This document shows, in pieces, positions 1-5,630 of a stretch of DNA of 11,229 nt. Numbering within the stretch: the stretch's first letter is position 1; the number at the start of each line of letters is the position of its first letter. The stretch is from an uncultured Pelagibacteraceae bacterium (lineage in GTDB: Bacteria; Pseudomonadota; Alphaproteobacteria; Pelagibacterales; Pelagibacteraceae). The position numbers were made by a program, and so were the translations under genes. The notes below the pieces were generated by a model. It had not been told where the DNA came from. It saw only the letters and a list, made by a program, of their open reading frames with translations, and did not search any database. The stretch spans positions 1 to 11,229 of the forward strand of contig CAJXDV010000027.1 of assembly GCA_913052435.1 (NCBI GenBank), read 5' to 3'.

Positions 1-608
1 CATGCTTGTGATTTAAGTATTTCACCATCTTTTAAAACTCTTAAATTATTTGCTTTTAATGTTTCTCCGGTTGAAGTGATATCGGTAATAATTTCTGATG
101 AACCTGTAAAAGGATAAATTTCTGTAGCACCAAGACTTTTAACTAATTTAAATTGAGTAACTCCTTTGGAAAATAAGAATTCTCTTGTTAAATTAGGATA
201 TTTGGTTGCAACTCTTAATCTGCTCTTCTTTTTGTCTTTAAATTCAAAAGCTATTTCCTCAAGGTCTGCAATTGTTTGAACATCAATCCAGTCATTAGGA
301 ATTGCAACCACTAATGTTGCATTACCAAAATTAAATCTTTTTTTAACTAGTATTTTTTTTTGAATATTGATTTCGCTCTCTTTAAGTAAATCATATCCAG
401 AAAAACCAATGTCCAAAGAACTATCGCCAAGTCTTTCGACAATTTCTCTAGCATGAAGATAGGTTATCTTTATGTTTTTATATCCTTTAATAAATCCAAA
501 TAAATCTCTTTCTCCTCTTTCTGATAAAAGTTTTAGCTTTTTCTTGCTGAATACTTTTAAAGTATCTTTTCTAAGTCTTCCTTTGCTTGGTATTCCAATT
601 TTAATCAT
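1..608 (-). CDS. hisG: ATP phosphoribosyltransferase catalytic subunit, short form (partial, C-terminus outside window)
   Basis: This gene encodes the enzyme that condenses ATP with PRPP, the committed first step of histidine synthesis, in the cytoplasm. I translated the reverse strand from the ATG at 608. The protein opens MIKIGIPSKGRL, typical of HisG, and has the GFSGYDLL segment near residue 70. The PRPP-binding region reads TGSSEIITDITSTGETLKAN, near residues 170-190. About 202 codons are visible and the reading frame is still open at base 1. Short-form HisG lacks the C-terminal regulatory ACT-like domain and needs HisZ. The adjacent hisZ supports the short form, although the C-terminus cannot be seen. 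The start codon directly follows the hisZ stop (TAA then ATG with no gap), and I see no Shine-Dalgarno sequence, so translational coupling is likely. Identity is confident. Confidence 0.95.
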   Translation of the reverse strand, partial: MIKIGIPSKGRLRKDTLKVFSKKKLKLLSERGERDLFGFIKGYKNIKITYLHAREIVERLGDSSLDIGFSGYDLLKESEINIQKKILVKKRFNFGNATLVVAIPNDWIDVQTIADLEEIAFEFKDKKKSRLRVATKYPNLTREFLFSKGVTQFKLVKSLGATEIYPFTGSSEIITDITSTGETLKANNLRVLKDGEILKSQA

Positions 609-1661
609 TTAATTATTTAAGTTAAGAGCTGCCCCAACAGCTGGTATTTTTTTAGGTGAGCCAAGATCTGTTATAAGATTATCGTATCTACCACCATTGA
701 TAATATTAATATTTCTTGATTTAAATTTAATATCTATTTTAAAAACCATGCCAGTATAGTATTCAAGCTGTCTTCCAAAAGATGCTGAAAATTTAATATT
801 TAATTTAGAATATTTATTTTTGGTAATTGGAAAATAATTATTTTCAATTCTTAGACTAATTTTATTTTTTTTAAAAAATAAATTTAATTTATTTGCTGCT
901 TGATTTATTGGGCAATTTATTTTCAGAAATTCTTTTATTATTTTTGAAACATTTCTTCCTTTTTTAGTTCTTCTTGGATCTTTAATTTTATTATTGAATC
1001 TTGCTAATATTTCATTAACTGATCTTTCGGCAATTAATCGAGATTGATTTTCTTTAAGCATTTTTTGATATTTCTTTTTATCAACCTCAACGATTGTCGG
1101 ATCAACATCCGAGTTGGTCTCTAATCTTTTCAGTAAATCATTAAAATAGTTTTCACGCCAAAAATGCCTTTGCAGTCTTAATTTCCATCTTTTGGGAATA
1201 TCAAGTTTACTTAATAACAAATTAAAGATTTCAACATTTCCTAGAGTTAAACTTCCTGAAGAATATTTAAATTTAGATAATGATTTTAAAGCAGTCTCAA
1301 TTATTTGTTTGTCATCTTTTTTTTCATCTTTAGATCCAATCACTTCAAATCCGATCTGAGTATGAATAATGGGATCATTTTTATTTTGAGCCTTTCTAAA
1401 TGCTTGGCCATGATAAACAAATTTTGCCGGACCTTTGATTTTTTTATTTAAGTATCTAATACATGATGCGATTGTTAAGTCAGGTCTTAAGCAAAGTTCA
1501 TTACCATTTTGATCATTAAACGAAAATATAAATCTTCTAAAAGACTCACCAGATCTCTCTACGATATGATTGGTTTCAATTACTGAGTCTAATTCAATAT
1601 ACCTAAATCCTTTAGACTTTACTGATTTAAGGATGTTTTCAGATAAGTTTTTTAATTTCAT
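609..1661 (-). CDS. hisZ: ATP phosphoribosyltransferase regulatory subunit HisZ
   Basis: This 350-residue protein is a class II HisRS-like paralogue without aminoacylation function. In the known HisG/HisZ hetero-octamer it activates short-form HisG and takes part in histidine feedback. HisRS-like landmarks are visible: LRPDLTIASCIRY near residues 57-69 (the motif around the substrate site), a motif-2-like YHGQAFRKAQ near 83-92, the region around GRQLEYYTGMVF near 300, and the C-terminal GGRYDNLI. The anticodon-binding domain of true HisRS is absent, which fits HisZ. The gene overlaps the 3' end of hisS by 23 nt and is directly followed by hisG, so the three are almost certainly co-transcribed. 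No clear Shine-Dalgarno sequence precedes the ATG, so reinitiation from hisS translation is plausible. A degenerate HisRS is the alternative, but position and size favour HisZ. Confidence 0.93.
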   Translation of the reverse strand: MKLKNLSENILKSVKSKGFRYIELDSVIETNHIVERSGESFRRFIFSFNDQNGNELCLRPDLTIASCIRYLNKKIKGPAKFVYHGQAFRKAQNKNDPIIHTQIGFEVIGSKDEKKDDKQIIETALKSLSKFKYSSGSLTLGNVEIFNLLLSKLDIPKRWKLRLQRHFWRENYFNDLLKRLETNSDVDPTIVEVDKKKYQKMLKENQSRLIAERSVNEILARFNNKIKDPRRTKKGRNVSKIIKEFLKINCPINQAANKLNLFFKKNKISLRIENNYFPITKNKYSKLNIKFSASFGRQLEYYTGMVFKIDIKFKSRNINIINGGRYDNLITDLGSPKKIPAVGAALNLNN

Positions 1662-3027
1662 TAATTAAATTATCTTTTGTTATTTGTAATTGATCATTTT
1701 CCTTAGATGATTTTAATTTTTTTATTGTTAACTTATTATTTTCAAATTCTTCTTGGCCACAAATAATAGCTAAACTACAACCTTTTTTATCGGCGTACGT
1801 TAGTTGTTTTTTTAAATTTTTGCTTGGATCTAAATAAATTTCTGAATTAATATTATTTTCTCTCAGTTCATTTACAATTTTATAATATTCGGAAATATAT
1901 TTTTCATCTAAAATGCAAACCAAAACACTATCGGTTGTCTCAACTTTAATTTGATCTAATTGATTTAAGGCAAACACAAGTCTATCAACACCAATGGACA
2001 TTCCTGTCCCTTTATAGTCAGCACCTTTAAATCTCTTGATTAAAGAATTATATCTGCCGCCGCTGGCTACTGAACCTATTTCAATCTCTTTTCCTTGTGC
2101 ATTTTTGCCTTTAAAATTTAGATTTGTCTCAACACAAAATCCTGAGTAGTAGGCAAGTCCTCGCACAATAGTGAAATTTGTTTTCACCTGGTTTACAAAT
2201 TTACCTTTTGAAAGAATTTCAAACAATTCTTCAATCTCTTTTATTCCTTCTAAAGATATTGGATTTGTTAGCTTAGATTTTAACTCTTTTAGGTCTTTTA
2301 TTTTAAGAAATTCAATTATTTGAGATGCTTGATCATCTGATAAATTTGCACCTTTTGTAATAGCTCCGCTGCTATCTCTTCTTTCTTTCTTAAGTAAATC
2401 TTCAACTCCATTTAAACCTATTCTCTCGAGTTTATCTATAGCTCTAATAACTTTAAACTCCTGCTCTTCCGAAATTTTTAATTCAGATATTAAACCTTGT
2501 ACTATTTTTCTATTTGAAACATTGACTGAAAATTGATCTTTTTTTAATCCACAATTAAAGAAGGTGTCTGCTATAATATTGCAAATTTCTGCATCTGCTT
2601 GAGCCTCATTAACATTACCTATAATGTCTGCATCAAATTGCATAAAAGATCTGAACCTGGAATTATCAGGTTTCTCTCTTCTAAAGACATCACCGTAAGT
2701 ATATCTTTTATAAGGAAATGCCAAATCTCTAAAATTCTGAGCTACAAATCTCGCAAGAGGTGCGCTCATATCATATCTCAAAGTTAATGATTCTTTATCA
2801 TCTTCAAATGTAAATACATCAGACATAGGATTGCTCTCATCATCTGCAAGAAATGATCCAATGTTTTTAGTTATTTCCATTGGAGATGTTTCCAACGGAA
2901 TAAATCCATACTTTAAAAAATTAGCTTCAATTATTTTTATAAGCTTTTTCTTTAAAGCTAATTCTTGGCCCCATCTGTCTTTAAATCCTTTAGGAAGACT
3001 GGGGATTAATTTTTTTTTATCAGTCAT
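1639..3027 (-). CDS. hisS: Histidyl-tRNA synthetase, divergent alphaproteobacterial type
   Basis: This cytoplasmic class II synthetase charges tRNA-His with histidine. I take the ATG at 3027 as the start, giving 462 residues. An in-frame ATG at 3072 lies inside the tRNA-His gene and would add 15 tRNA-encoded residues. From 3027 the N-terminus carries PSLPKGFKDRWG (9-20), as in the family. Motif 2 is at about 107-136 (FRREKPDNSRFRSFMQFDAD), the histidine-binding segment is VRGLAYYSGFCVE (288-300), motif 3 is around GTGMSIGVDRL (340-350), and an anticodon-binding domain follows from about 365. The YYSGFCVE segment differs from the usual RGLDYYNRTVFE and resembles the divergent HisRS of alphaproteobacteria that recognise tRNA-His lacking G-1. 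The start codon lies 3 nt after the CCA end of tRNA-His, so the only Shine-Dalgarno candidate, GGAG, is inside the tRNA. The gene overlaps hisZ downstream. Confidence 0.93.
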   Translation of the reverse strand: MTDKKKLIPSLPKGFKDRWGQELALKKKLIKIIEANFLKYGFIPLETSPMEITKNIGSFLADDESNPMSDVFTFEDDKESLTLRYDMSAPLARFVAQNFRDLAFPYKRYTYGDVFRREKPDNSRFRSFMQFDADIIGNVNEAQADAEICNIIADTFFNCGLKKDQFSVNVSNRKIVQGLISELKISEEQEFKVIRAIDKLERIGLNGVEDLLKKERRDSSGAITKGANLSDDQASQIIEFLKIKDLKELKSKLTNPISLEGIKEIEELFEILSKGKFVNQVKTNFTIVRGLAYYSGFCVETNLNFKGKNAQGKEIEIGSVASGGRYNSLIKRFKGADYKGTGMSIGVDRLVFALNQLDQIKVETTDSVLVCILDEKYISEYYKIVNELRENNINSEIYLDPSKNLKKQLTYADKKGCSLAIICGQEEFENNKLTIKKLKSSKENDQLQITKDNLINEIKKLI

Positions 3028-3030
3028 ATT

Positions 3031-3105
3031 TGGTACTCCGGGGCAGAATCGCACTGCCATAACCCGCTCCACAGGCGGGGGTAATAACTGTTATACGACC
3101 GGAGC
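3031..3105 (-). tRNA. tRNA-His (anticodon GUG), no encoded G-1, CCA encoded
   Basis: The reverse strand folds as a tRNA. The acceptor stem is GCTCCGG (3105-3099) with CCGGAGT (3041-3035), giving a G1-U72 pair. The anticodon stem is CCCGC/GCGGG with loop CTGTGGA, so the anticodon is GTG (3072-3070). The T stem is GGCAG/CTGCC. A73 and an encoded CCA (3033-3031) complete the 3' end. The base before G1 is A, so the extra 5' G of most bacterial tRNA-His is not encoded. U72, A73 and no G-1 are the known alphaproteobacterial pattern, including Pelagibacter. Two features are odd: the T-loop reads TGCGATT instead of TTCGATT (G at position 55), and the D-loop lacks a GG pair. The hisS ATG follows the CCA end after 3 nt. 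Confidence 0.93.
3036..3039 (-). promoter_or_regulatory. Shine-Dalgarno of hisS embedded in the tRNA-His acceptor stem
   Basis: On the reverse strand GGAG (3039-3036) is followed by eight bases (TACCAAAT) and then the hisS ATG at 3027, an optimal spacing. The same four bases are positions 68-71 of tRNA-His, where they pair with the 5' acceptor strand. No other purine-rich site is available because only three bases separate the tRNA from the start codon. Tight tRNA folding would hide the site, and 3' processing would remove it. Confidence 0.6.
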
Positions 3106-3117
3106 TCCTGTAGTTAT

Positions 3118-3146
3118 TTTATACTAAATGTGGATAAAATTAAATT
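3118..3146 (-). promoter_or_regulatory. Weak candidate promoter for tRNA-His/hisS
   Basis: On the reverse strand a TATAAA (3123-3118) lies 12 bases before the tRNA-His 5' end, where a -10 element would suit a start just before the tRNA. The -35 position is poor (AT-only sequence around 3139-3146). In such AT-rich DNA a TATAAA match is weak evidence. Transcription may instead come entirely from upstream of the leader ORF. Confidence 0.25.
3129..3137 (-). promoter_or_regulatory. Perfect consensus DnaA-box sequence
   Basis: The reverse strand reads TTATCCACA, an exact match to the classical DnaA box. It is a single copy, located between the His-rich leader ORF and tRNA-His, directly upstream of the TATAAA at 3123-3118. 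No cluster of boxes surrounds it, so it does not look like an origin. It could be a DnaA regulatory site or chance. Confidence 0.3.
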
Positions 3147-3156
3147 TATAAAATGA

Positions 3157-3231
3157 TTAAATAGCTAGCTTGCAGCCAGCATGAAAATGATGTCTGTGTG
3201 TACTTCTGAATTTTCCAATTTTTTTAATCAT
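3157..3231 (-). CDS. Putative His-rich leader peptide (24 aa) upstream of tRNA-His/hisS
   Basis: A short reverse-strand ORF runs from an ATG at 3231-3229 to TAA at 3159-3157. It begins MIKKIGKFRST and then reads HRHHFH, with His at residues 12, 14, 15 and 17, and ends AGCKLAI. Four His codons in six positions, about 50 nt before tRNA-His and hisS-hisZ-hisG, is what a histidine-sensing leader peptide would look like. A hairpin (3180-3164) begins just after the last His codon. No Shine-Dalgarno sequence precedes the ATG. If the weak promoter ending at 3239 is real, the transcript would start almost at the ATG and be leaderless. The hairpin lies inside the ORF and the following T-rich stretch is broken by other bases, so this is not a textbook attenuator. 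It might also be a chance ORF. Confidence 0.5.
   Translation of the reverse strand: MIKKIGKFRSTHRHHFHAGCKLAI
3164..3180 (-). promoter_or_regulatory. Small hairpin at end of His-rich leader ORF (possible attenuator)
   Basis: Reverse-strand GCTGGC (3180-3175) can pair with GCTAGC (3169-3164) across a TGCAA loop, giving six pairs including one G-U. It is the most GC-rich spot in an AT-rich interval and is followed by TATTTAATCATTTT, which is T-rich but not a clean U tract. It starts one codon after the last His codon, so a ribosome stalled there would cover the 5' arm. A terminator function is possible but unproven. Confidence 0.35.
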
Positions 3232-3238
3232 GGTCAGC

Positions 3239-3266
3239 TTGATAGCACTTTAAAATTAAAATGCAA
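3239..3266 (-). promoter_or_regulatory. Weak candidate promoter for the leader ORF
   Basis: On the reverse strand TTGCAT (3266-3261) and TATCAA (3244-3239) are spaced 16 bases apart. Matches to the sigma-70 hexamers are only partial. Transcription would begin near 3232, practically at the leader ATG. An exact TATAAT at 3293-3288 is an alternative -10, but it lies inside the csp 3' hairpin and has no good -35. Confidence 0.25.
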
Positions 3267-3273
3267 GAATGAA

Positions 3274-3324
3274 TTGTATAGGAATAAATTATAGTTTTTC
3301 TAAACTACTCTTATCCCTATACAA
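3274..3324 (-). terminator. Long hairpin in the 3' region of the cold-shock gene
   Basis: The reverse strand shows TTGTATAGGGATAA (3324-3311) pairing over 14 positions with TTATTCCTATACAA (3287-3274). An inner six-pair stem TAGTTT/AAACTA closes on an AGAA loop, with small internal bulges (GAG and TAAT). The one imperfect outer pair is a G-U wobble in the reverse-strand RNA but an A-C mismatch in the plus-strand RNA, so the structure favours the csp transcript. It begins 21 nt after the csp stop and is followed by TTCATTCTT. It is probably a terminator or a 3'-protecting structure. Confidence 0.6.
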
Positions 3325-3344
3325 ATATTTTAATGAAACAAATT

Positions 3345-3557
3345 TTAAGAAATTTTCTTTAAATTTACTGCGCTTGGACCTTTGTCACCATCCTGGATTT
3401 CAAATTCCACAGCATCATTTTCATTCAAGAAACGAAGTCCTGCATCTCGAACTGCGCTTGCATGAACAAAACAATCTTTTTCTCCGTCTTCTCTTTCAAT
3501 AAACCCGTAGCCCTTCTTGCCGTTGAACCACTTCACTTTACCTTTTAATGTACTCAT
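3345..3557 (-). CDS. Cold-shock domain protein (CspA family)
   Basis: This 70-residue protein is a single cold-shock (OB-fold) domain that binds single-stranded RNA and DNA and acts as an RNA chaperone. It is full length for the family. It has the N-terminal [16 protein letters not shown] (RNP1, residues 6-21) and DCFVHASAV (RNP2, about 28-36), followed by [22 protein letters not shown]. The start at 3557 gives the usual [12 protein letters not shown]-terminus. A purine-rich AAAGAG sits about 14 nt upstream, too far to be an ideal Shine-Dalgarno site. The gene has its own 118-nt upstream gap after tRNA-Phe and a long 3' hairpin, so it is likely a separate transcription unit. Which csp paralogue it is cannot be told from sequence alone. 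Confidence 0.93.
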   Translation of the reverse strand: MSTLKGKVKWFNGKKGYGFIEREDGEKDCFVHASAVRDAGLRFLNENDAVEFEIQDGDKGPSAVNLKKIS

Positions 3558-3675
3558 ACTTTTTATTTACTCTTTCTTTATTGTATTAAACTTAGCTAAA
3601 CTTCAGCTTGCGAAACAATTATTAGATTTTAAAAATGAATGCAAGTAATAAGATTGAGTAAAAAACTAAATTTAA
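3558..3675 (-). other. Intergenic gap between tRNA-Phe and csp (csp upstream region)
   Basis: This stretch of 118 AT-rich bases contains no supported ORF. On the reverse strand there is a TTGCATTC followed by TAATAAT that could serve as a weak promoter for csp, but spacing and matches are poor. Cold-shock genes often have long structured 5' leaders; only a weak AGCT...AGCT pairing near 3594-3608 is visible here. Nothing else stands out. Confidence 0.4.
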
Positions 3676-3750
3676 TGGTGGCCTCGGCGGGAATTGAACC
3701 AGCGACGCGCAGATTTTCAGTCTACCGCTCTACCACTGAGCTACGAGGCC
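3676..3750 (-). tRNA. tRNA-Phe (anticodon GAA), CCA encoded
   Basis: The reverse strand forms a canonical cloverleaf. The acceptor is GGCCTCG/CGAGGCC, the D stem GCTC/GAGC has loop AGTGGTA, and the anticodon stem GTAGA/TCTGC has loop CTGAAAA, so the anticodon is GAA. The T-loop TTCAATT is regular. A73 and an encoded CCA (3678-3676) complete the 3' end. The 5' end lies five bases after the infA stop codon, so the tRNA is probably released from the 3' end of the infA mRNA. Confidence 0.96.
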
Positions 3751-3755
3751 ATAAC

Positions 3756-3971
3756 TTAAAATCTAAAAATAATTCTACCTTTTGTCAAATCATATGGAGT
3801 AACTTCAACCGTAACATTGTCGCCTTGGAGTACACGAATTCTGTTTTTTCTTAATTTTCCTGCCGTATGAGCTGTTACTATATGATTATTTTCAAGTTGT
3901 ACTCGGAACATGGCATTAGGTAATAAATCAATTACTTTGCCTTTAAATTCCAATAAATCTTGCTTCGACAA
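3756..3971 (-). CDS. infA: Translation initiation factor IF-1, TTG start
   Basis: IF-1 binds the 30S A site during initiation. The 71-residue product matches the family in length and content: [28 protein letters not shown], then [41 protein letters not shown], an S1-like OB fold throughout. The start codon is TTG (3971-3969). It is supported by a strong AAGGAG (3988-3983) nine bases upstream and by the usual MSK(E/Q)D N-terminus. The Shine-Dalgarno lies in the last codons of hisD, whose stop is only 2 nt before the TTG. tRNA-Phe follows after five bases. In many alphaproteobacteria other small genes lie between hisD and infA, but here they are directly adjacent. Confidence 0.95.
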   Translation of the reverse strand: MSKQDLLEFKGKVIDLLPNAMFRVQLENNHIVTAHTAGKLRKNRIRVLQGDNVTVEVTPYDLTKGRIIFRF

Positions 3972-3973
3972 AT

Positions 3974-5239
3974 CTATTTTCTCCTTATTCTAGATTTAAT
4001 ACTTTGAGCATGACCCTCTAATTCTTCATACTCAGCGAGATATGTAGCGTATTCTCCTATTTTCTCAACACCTTTTTTTGATAGAGTTATATAGTTAATT
4101 TTTTTATAAAACTCATTCAAATTTAAACCAGATGAAAATTTAGCAGAACCAAGAGTGGGCAATACATGATTGGTCCCTACATTATAATCGGTTACCGCCA
4201 TTGGTGAATATTTTCCAATACATATACTTCCGGAGTTATAAATTTTATTTAAGTAATTGTTGTAATTTCTAATATTTAATTCTAAGTGTTCTGGTGCTAT
4301 TTCATTAATTACGTCAATAATCTGTTTATCATTCTGAGCATAAACTATTATTCCATTATTTTTTAAACTTTTGTATGCAATGTTTTTTCTGGGTAAATCT
4401 TTTAGTTTGTTTAAAATATTCCTATTAAACTTATCGATTAGTTTTTTGTGCTTAGAAATTAATATGCACTGAGAATTGACATCATGTTCCGCTTGACCAA
4501 TCATTGATGTAATAACTTCATCAATACTAGTTTTATGATCTGCAACTACTGCAATTTCAGAAGGGCCTGCTATCATTCCTTCAATGCCTACATCGCCAAA
4601 AACTTCCCTTTTTGCTCTGGCTACATAAATATTACCGGGCCCTACAATTTTATTTACTTTTTGGATATAAGCGAGACTTCCTATGGCTTGAACGCCCCCC
4701 ATTGAATATATTTCTTTTATTCCTATTTTTTTTGCAGCATACAACACTGCTGGATTTAATTTTCCGTTTAATTTAGGATTGGCAAGAACAATTTTTTTAA
4801 CCCCTGCTATTATTGCAGGAATAGCATTCATTAATAATGTGGAAGGTAAATTAGCTGGCACGTAAATTCCAACTGATTGAATTGGAATATATTTGTGCTC
4901 CAATTTATTATTATATTTATCTTTATAATTTATATCTTTAAATTTTTGCAAAGAGTGAAATTTAAATATTCTATTATAAGCAAAATCAATTGCCTTTTTA
5001 ATTTTAGGGTTTAATGATTTAATTGCTTTATTTATTTTATCTGGACTGGGTTTAATCTCAGTATTATTACTAAATTTCTTTTCGTATTTTAAAATTGCTG
5101 TTGTTTTATTTTTGTTAATATCTTTTAATATTTTAGTAACAATTTTAGTATCTGCTTCTTTTCCAGATCGTCTTTTATCTAAAAAATCTATTAGTTTTGT
5201 TAAATAGTTCTTATTTTTACAACTAAGTATTTTTATCAT
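3974..5239 (-). CDS. hisD: Histidinol dehydrogenase
   Basis: This enzyme performs the last two steps of histidine synthesis, oxidising histidinol to histidine with two NAD+ at a zinc site. The 421-residue length is normal. The family signature is clear: NAD-loop [13 protein letters not shown] (199-211) and [10 protein letters not shown] (225-234). Likely zinc ligands are Q249 and H252 in [11 protein letters not shown]351 in [10 protein letters not shown] and H410 in EGHAQS. The catalytic Glu-His pair is E317-H318 in APEHLEL. All key residues appear intact. The ATG at 5239 overlaps the end of the DUF2948 gene by 17 nt. An AGAGGA lies about 14 nt upstream, a poor spacing, so coupling is likely. 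This gene is separated from the hisG-hisZ-hisS block by infA, tRNA-Phe and csp. Confidence 0.96.
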   Translation of the reverse strand: MIKILSCKNKNYLTKLIDFLDKRRSGKEADTKIVTKILKDINKNKTTAILKYEKKFSNNTEIKPSPDKINKAIKSLNPKIKKAIDFAYNRIFKFHSLQKFKDINYKDKYNNKLEHKYIPIQSVGIYVPANLPSTLLMNAIPAIIAGVKKIVLANPKLNGKLNPAVLYAAKKIGIKEIYSMGGVQAIGSLAYIQKVNKIVGPGNIYVARAKREVFGDVGIEGMIAGPSEIAVVADHKTSIDEVITSMIGQAEHDVNSQCILISKHKKLIDKFNRNILNKLKDLPRKNIAYKSLKNNGIIVYAQNDKQIIDVINEIAPEHLELNIRNYNNYLNKIYNSGSICIGKYSPMAVTDYNVGTNHVLPTLGSAKFSSGLNLNEFYKKINYITLSKKGVEKIGEYATYLAEYEELEGHAQSIKSRIRRK

Positions 5240-5630
5240 TTATAAATTTTTGGTCCTCTAACGTTACATCTATTAATTCGGCGCTGAGAGTTATAATTCT
5301 ATTTTTTGAAAATAACAGAGTTATTTCAAAATTATGCTCTCTTTTAAAAATTTTTATAGCAAATAATTCTAATATTGAATCAAGATCATTTTGATCGATG
5401 TTTTTTGATTTTGAAGATTCAATAGAATCAAACTTAATAATGCTATTGATTATTCTTTTTTTATCTTCTGCCTCTTTATTTAATCTTGATATAGACAAAA
5501 GAAAAATTTTATTGGAAGATAAATATTTGATATCATTAGTTTTTAATTTTGCTCCAGAGCAACATGCGGAAATAATTTGTAAATCTTCTTGGGATTGGGC
5601 AATAATTTTTTTTAAAAATTTTTTATCCAT
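5223..5630 (-). CDS. DUF2948 family protein
   Basis: This is a 135-residue soluble protein of unknown function. I recognise the DUF2948 pattern of alphaproteobacteria: SQEDLQIISACCSGAKLKTNDIKYLSSNKIFLLSISRLN near residues 13-51, then IIKFDSIESSK near 63-73, and ITLLFSKNRIITLSAELIDVTLED near the C-terminus. The family typically sits between murA and hisD in alphaproteobacteria, exactly as here, which supports the call. There are no transmembrane segments or signal peptide. The start codon overlaps the murA stop in a TAATG, and the 3' end overlaps hisD by 17 nt, so translation of the three genes is probably coupled. No biochemical role can be assigned. Confidence 0.8.
   Translation of the reverse strand: MDKKFLKKIIAQSQEDLQIISACCSGAKLKTNDIKYLSSNKIFLLSISRLNKEAEDKKRIINSIIKFDSIESSKSKNIDQNDLDSILELFAIKIFKREHNFEITLLFSKNRIITLSAELIDVTLEDQKFINDKNT

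Noticed and set aside
2599..2787. Plus-strand ORF of 62 codons opposite hisS
   Set aside because: It lies antisense within the well-supported hisS gene and has no recognisable motif or initiation site; it is a shadow frame. The same holds for plus-strand frames opposite csp, infA, the DUF2948 gene, murA and dcd.
3025..3072. In-frame upstream ATG at 3072 that would extend hisS by 15 residues
   Set aside because: The extension would be encoded by the tRNA-His anticodon and T arms; the residues do not match HisRS N-termini, and the ATG at 3027 has GGAG at ideal spacing.
2831..3127. Plus-strand ORF of 98 codons spanning the hisS start and tRNA-His
   Set aside because: It runs antisense through a tRNA and hisS, and its C-terminal part is simply the tRNA complement.
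3288..3293. Exact TATAAT on the reverse strand as the main promoter of the His leader
   Set aside because: It is part of the internal bulge and inner arm of the csp 3' hairpin and has no acceptable -35 (GGATAA at 17-nt spacing). It is kept only as a minor alternative.
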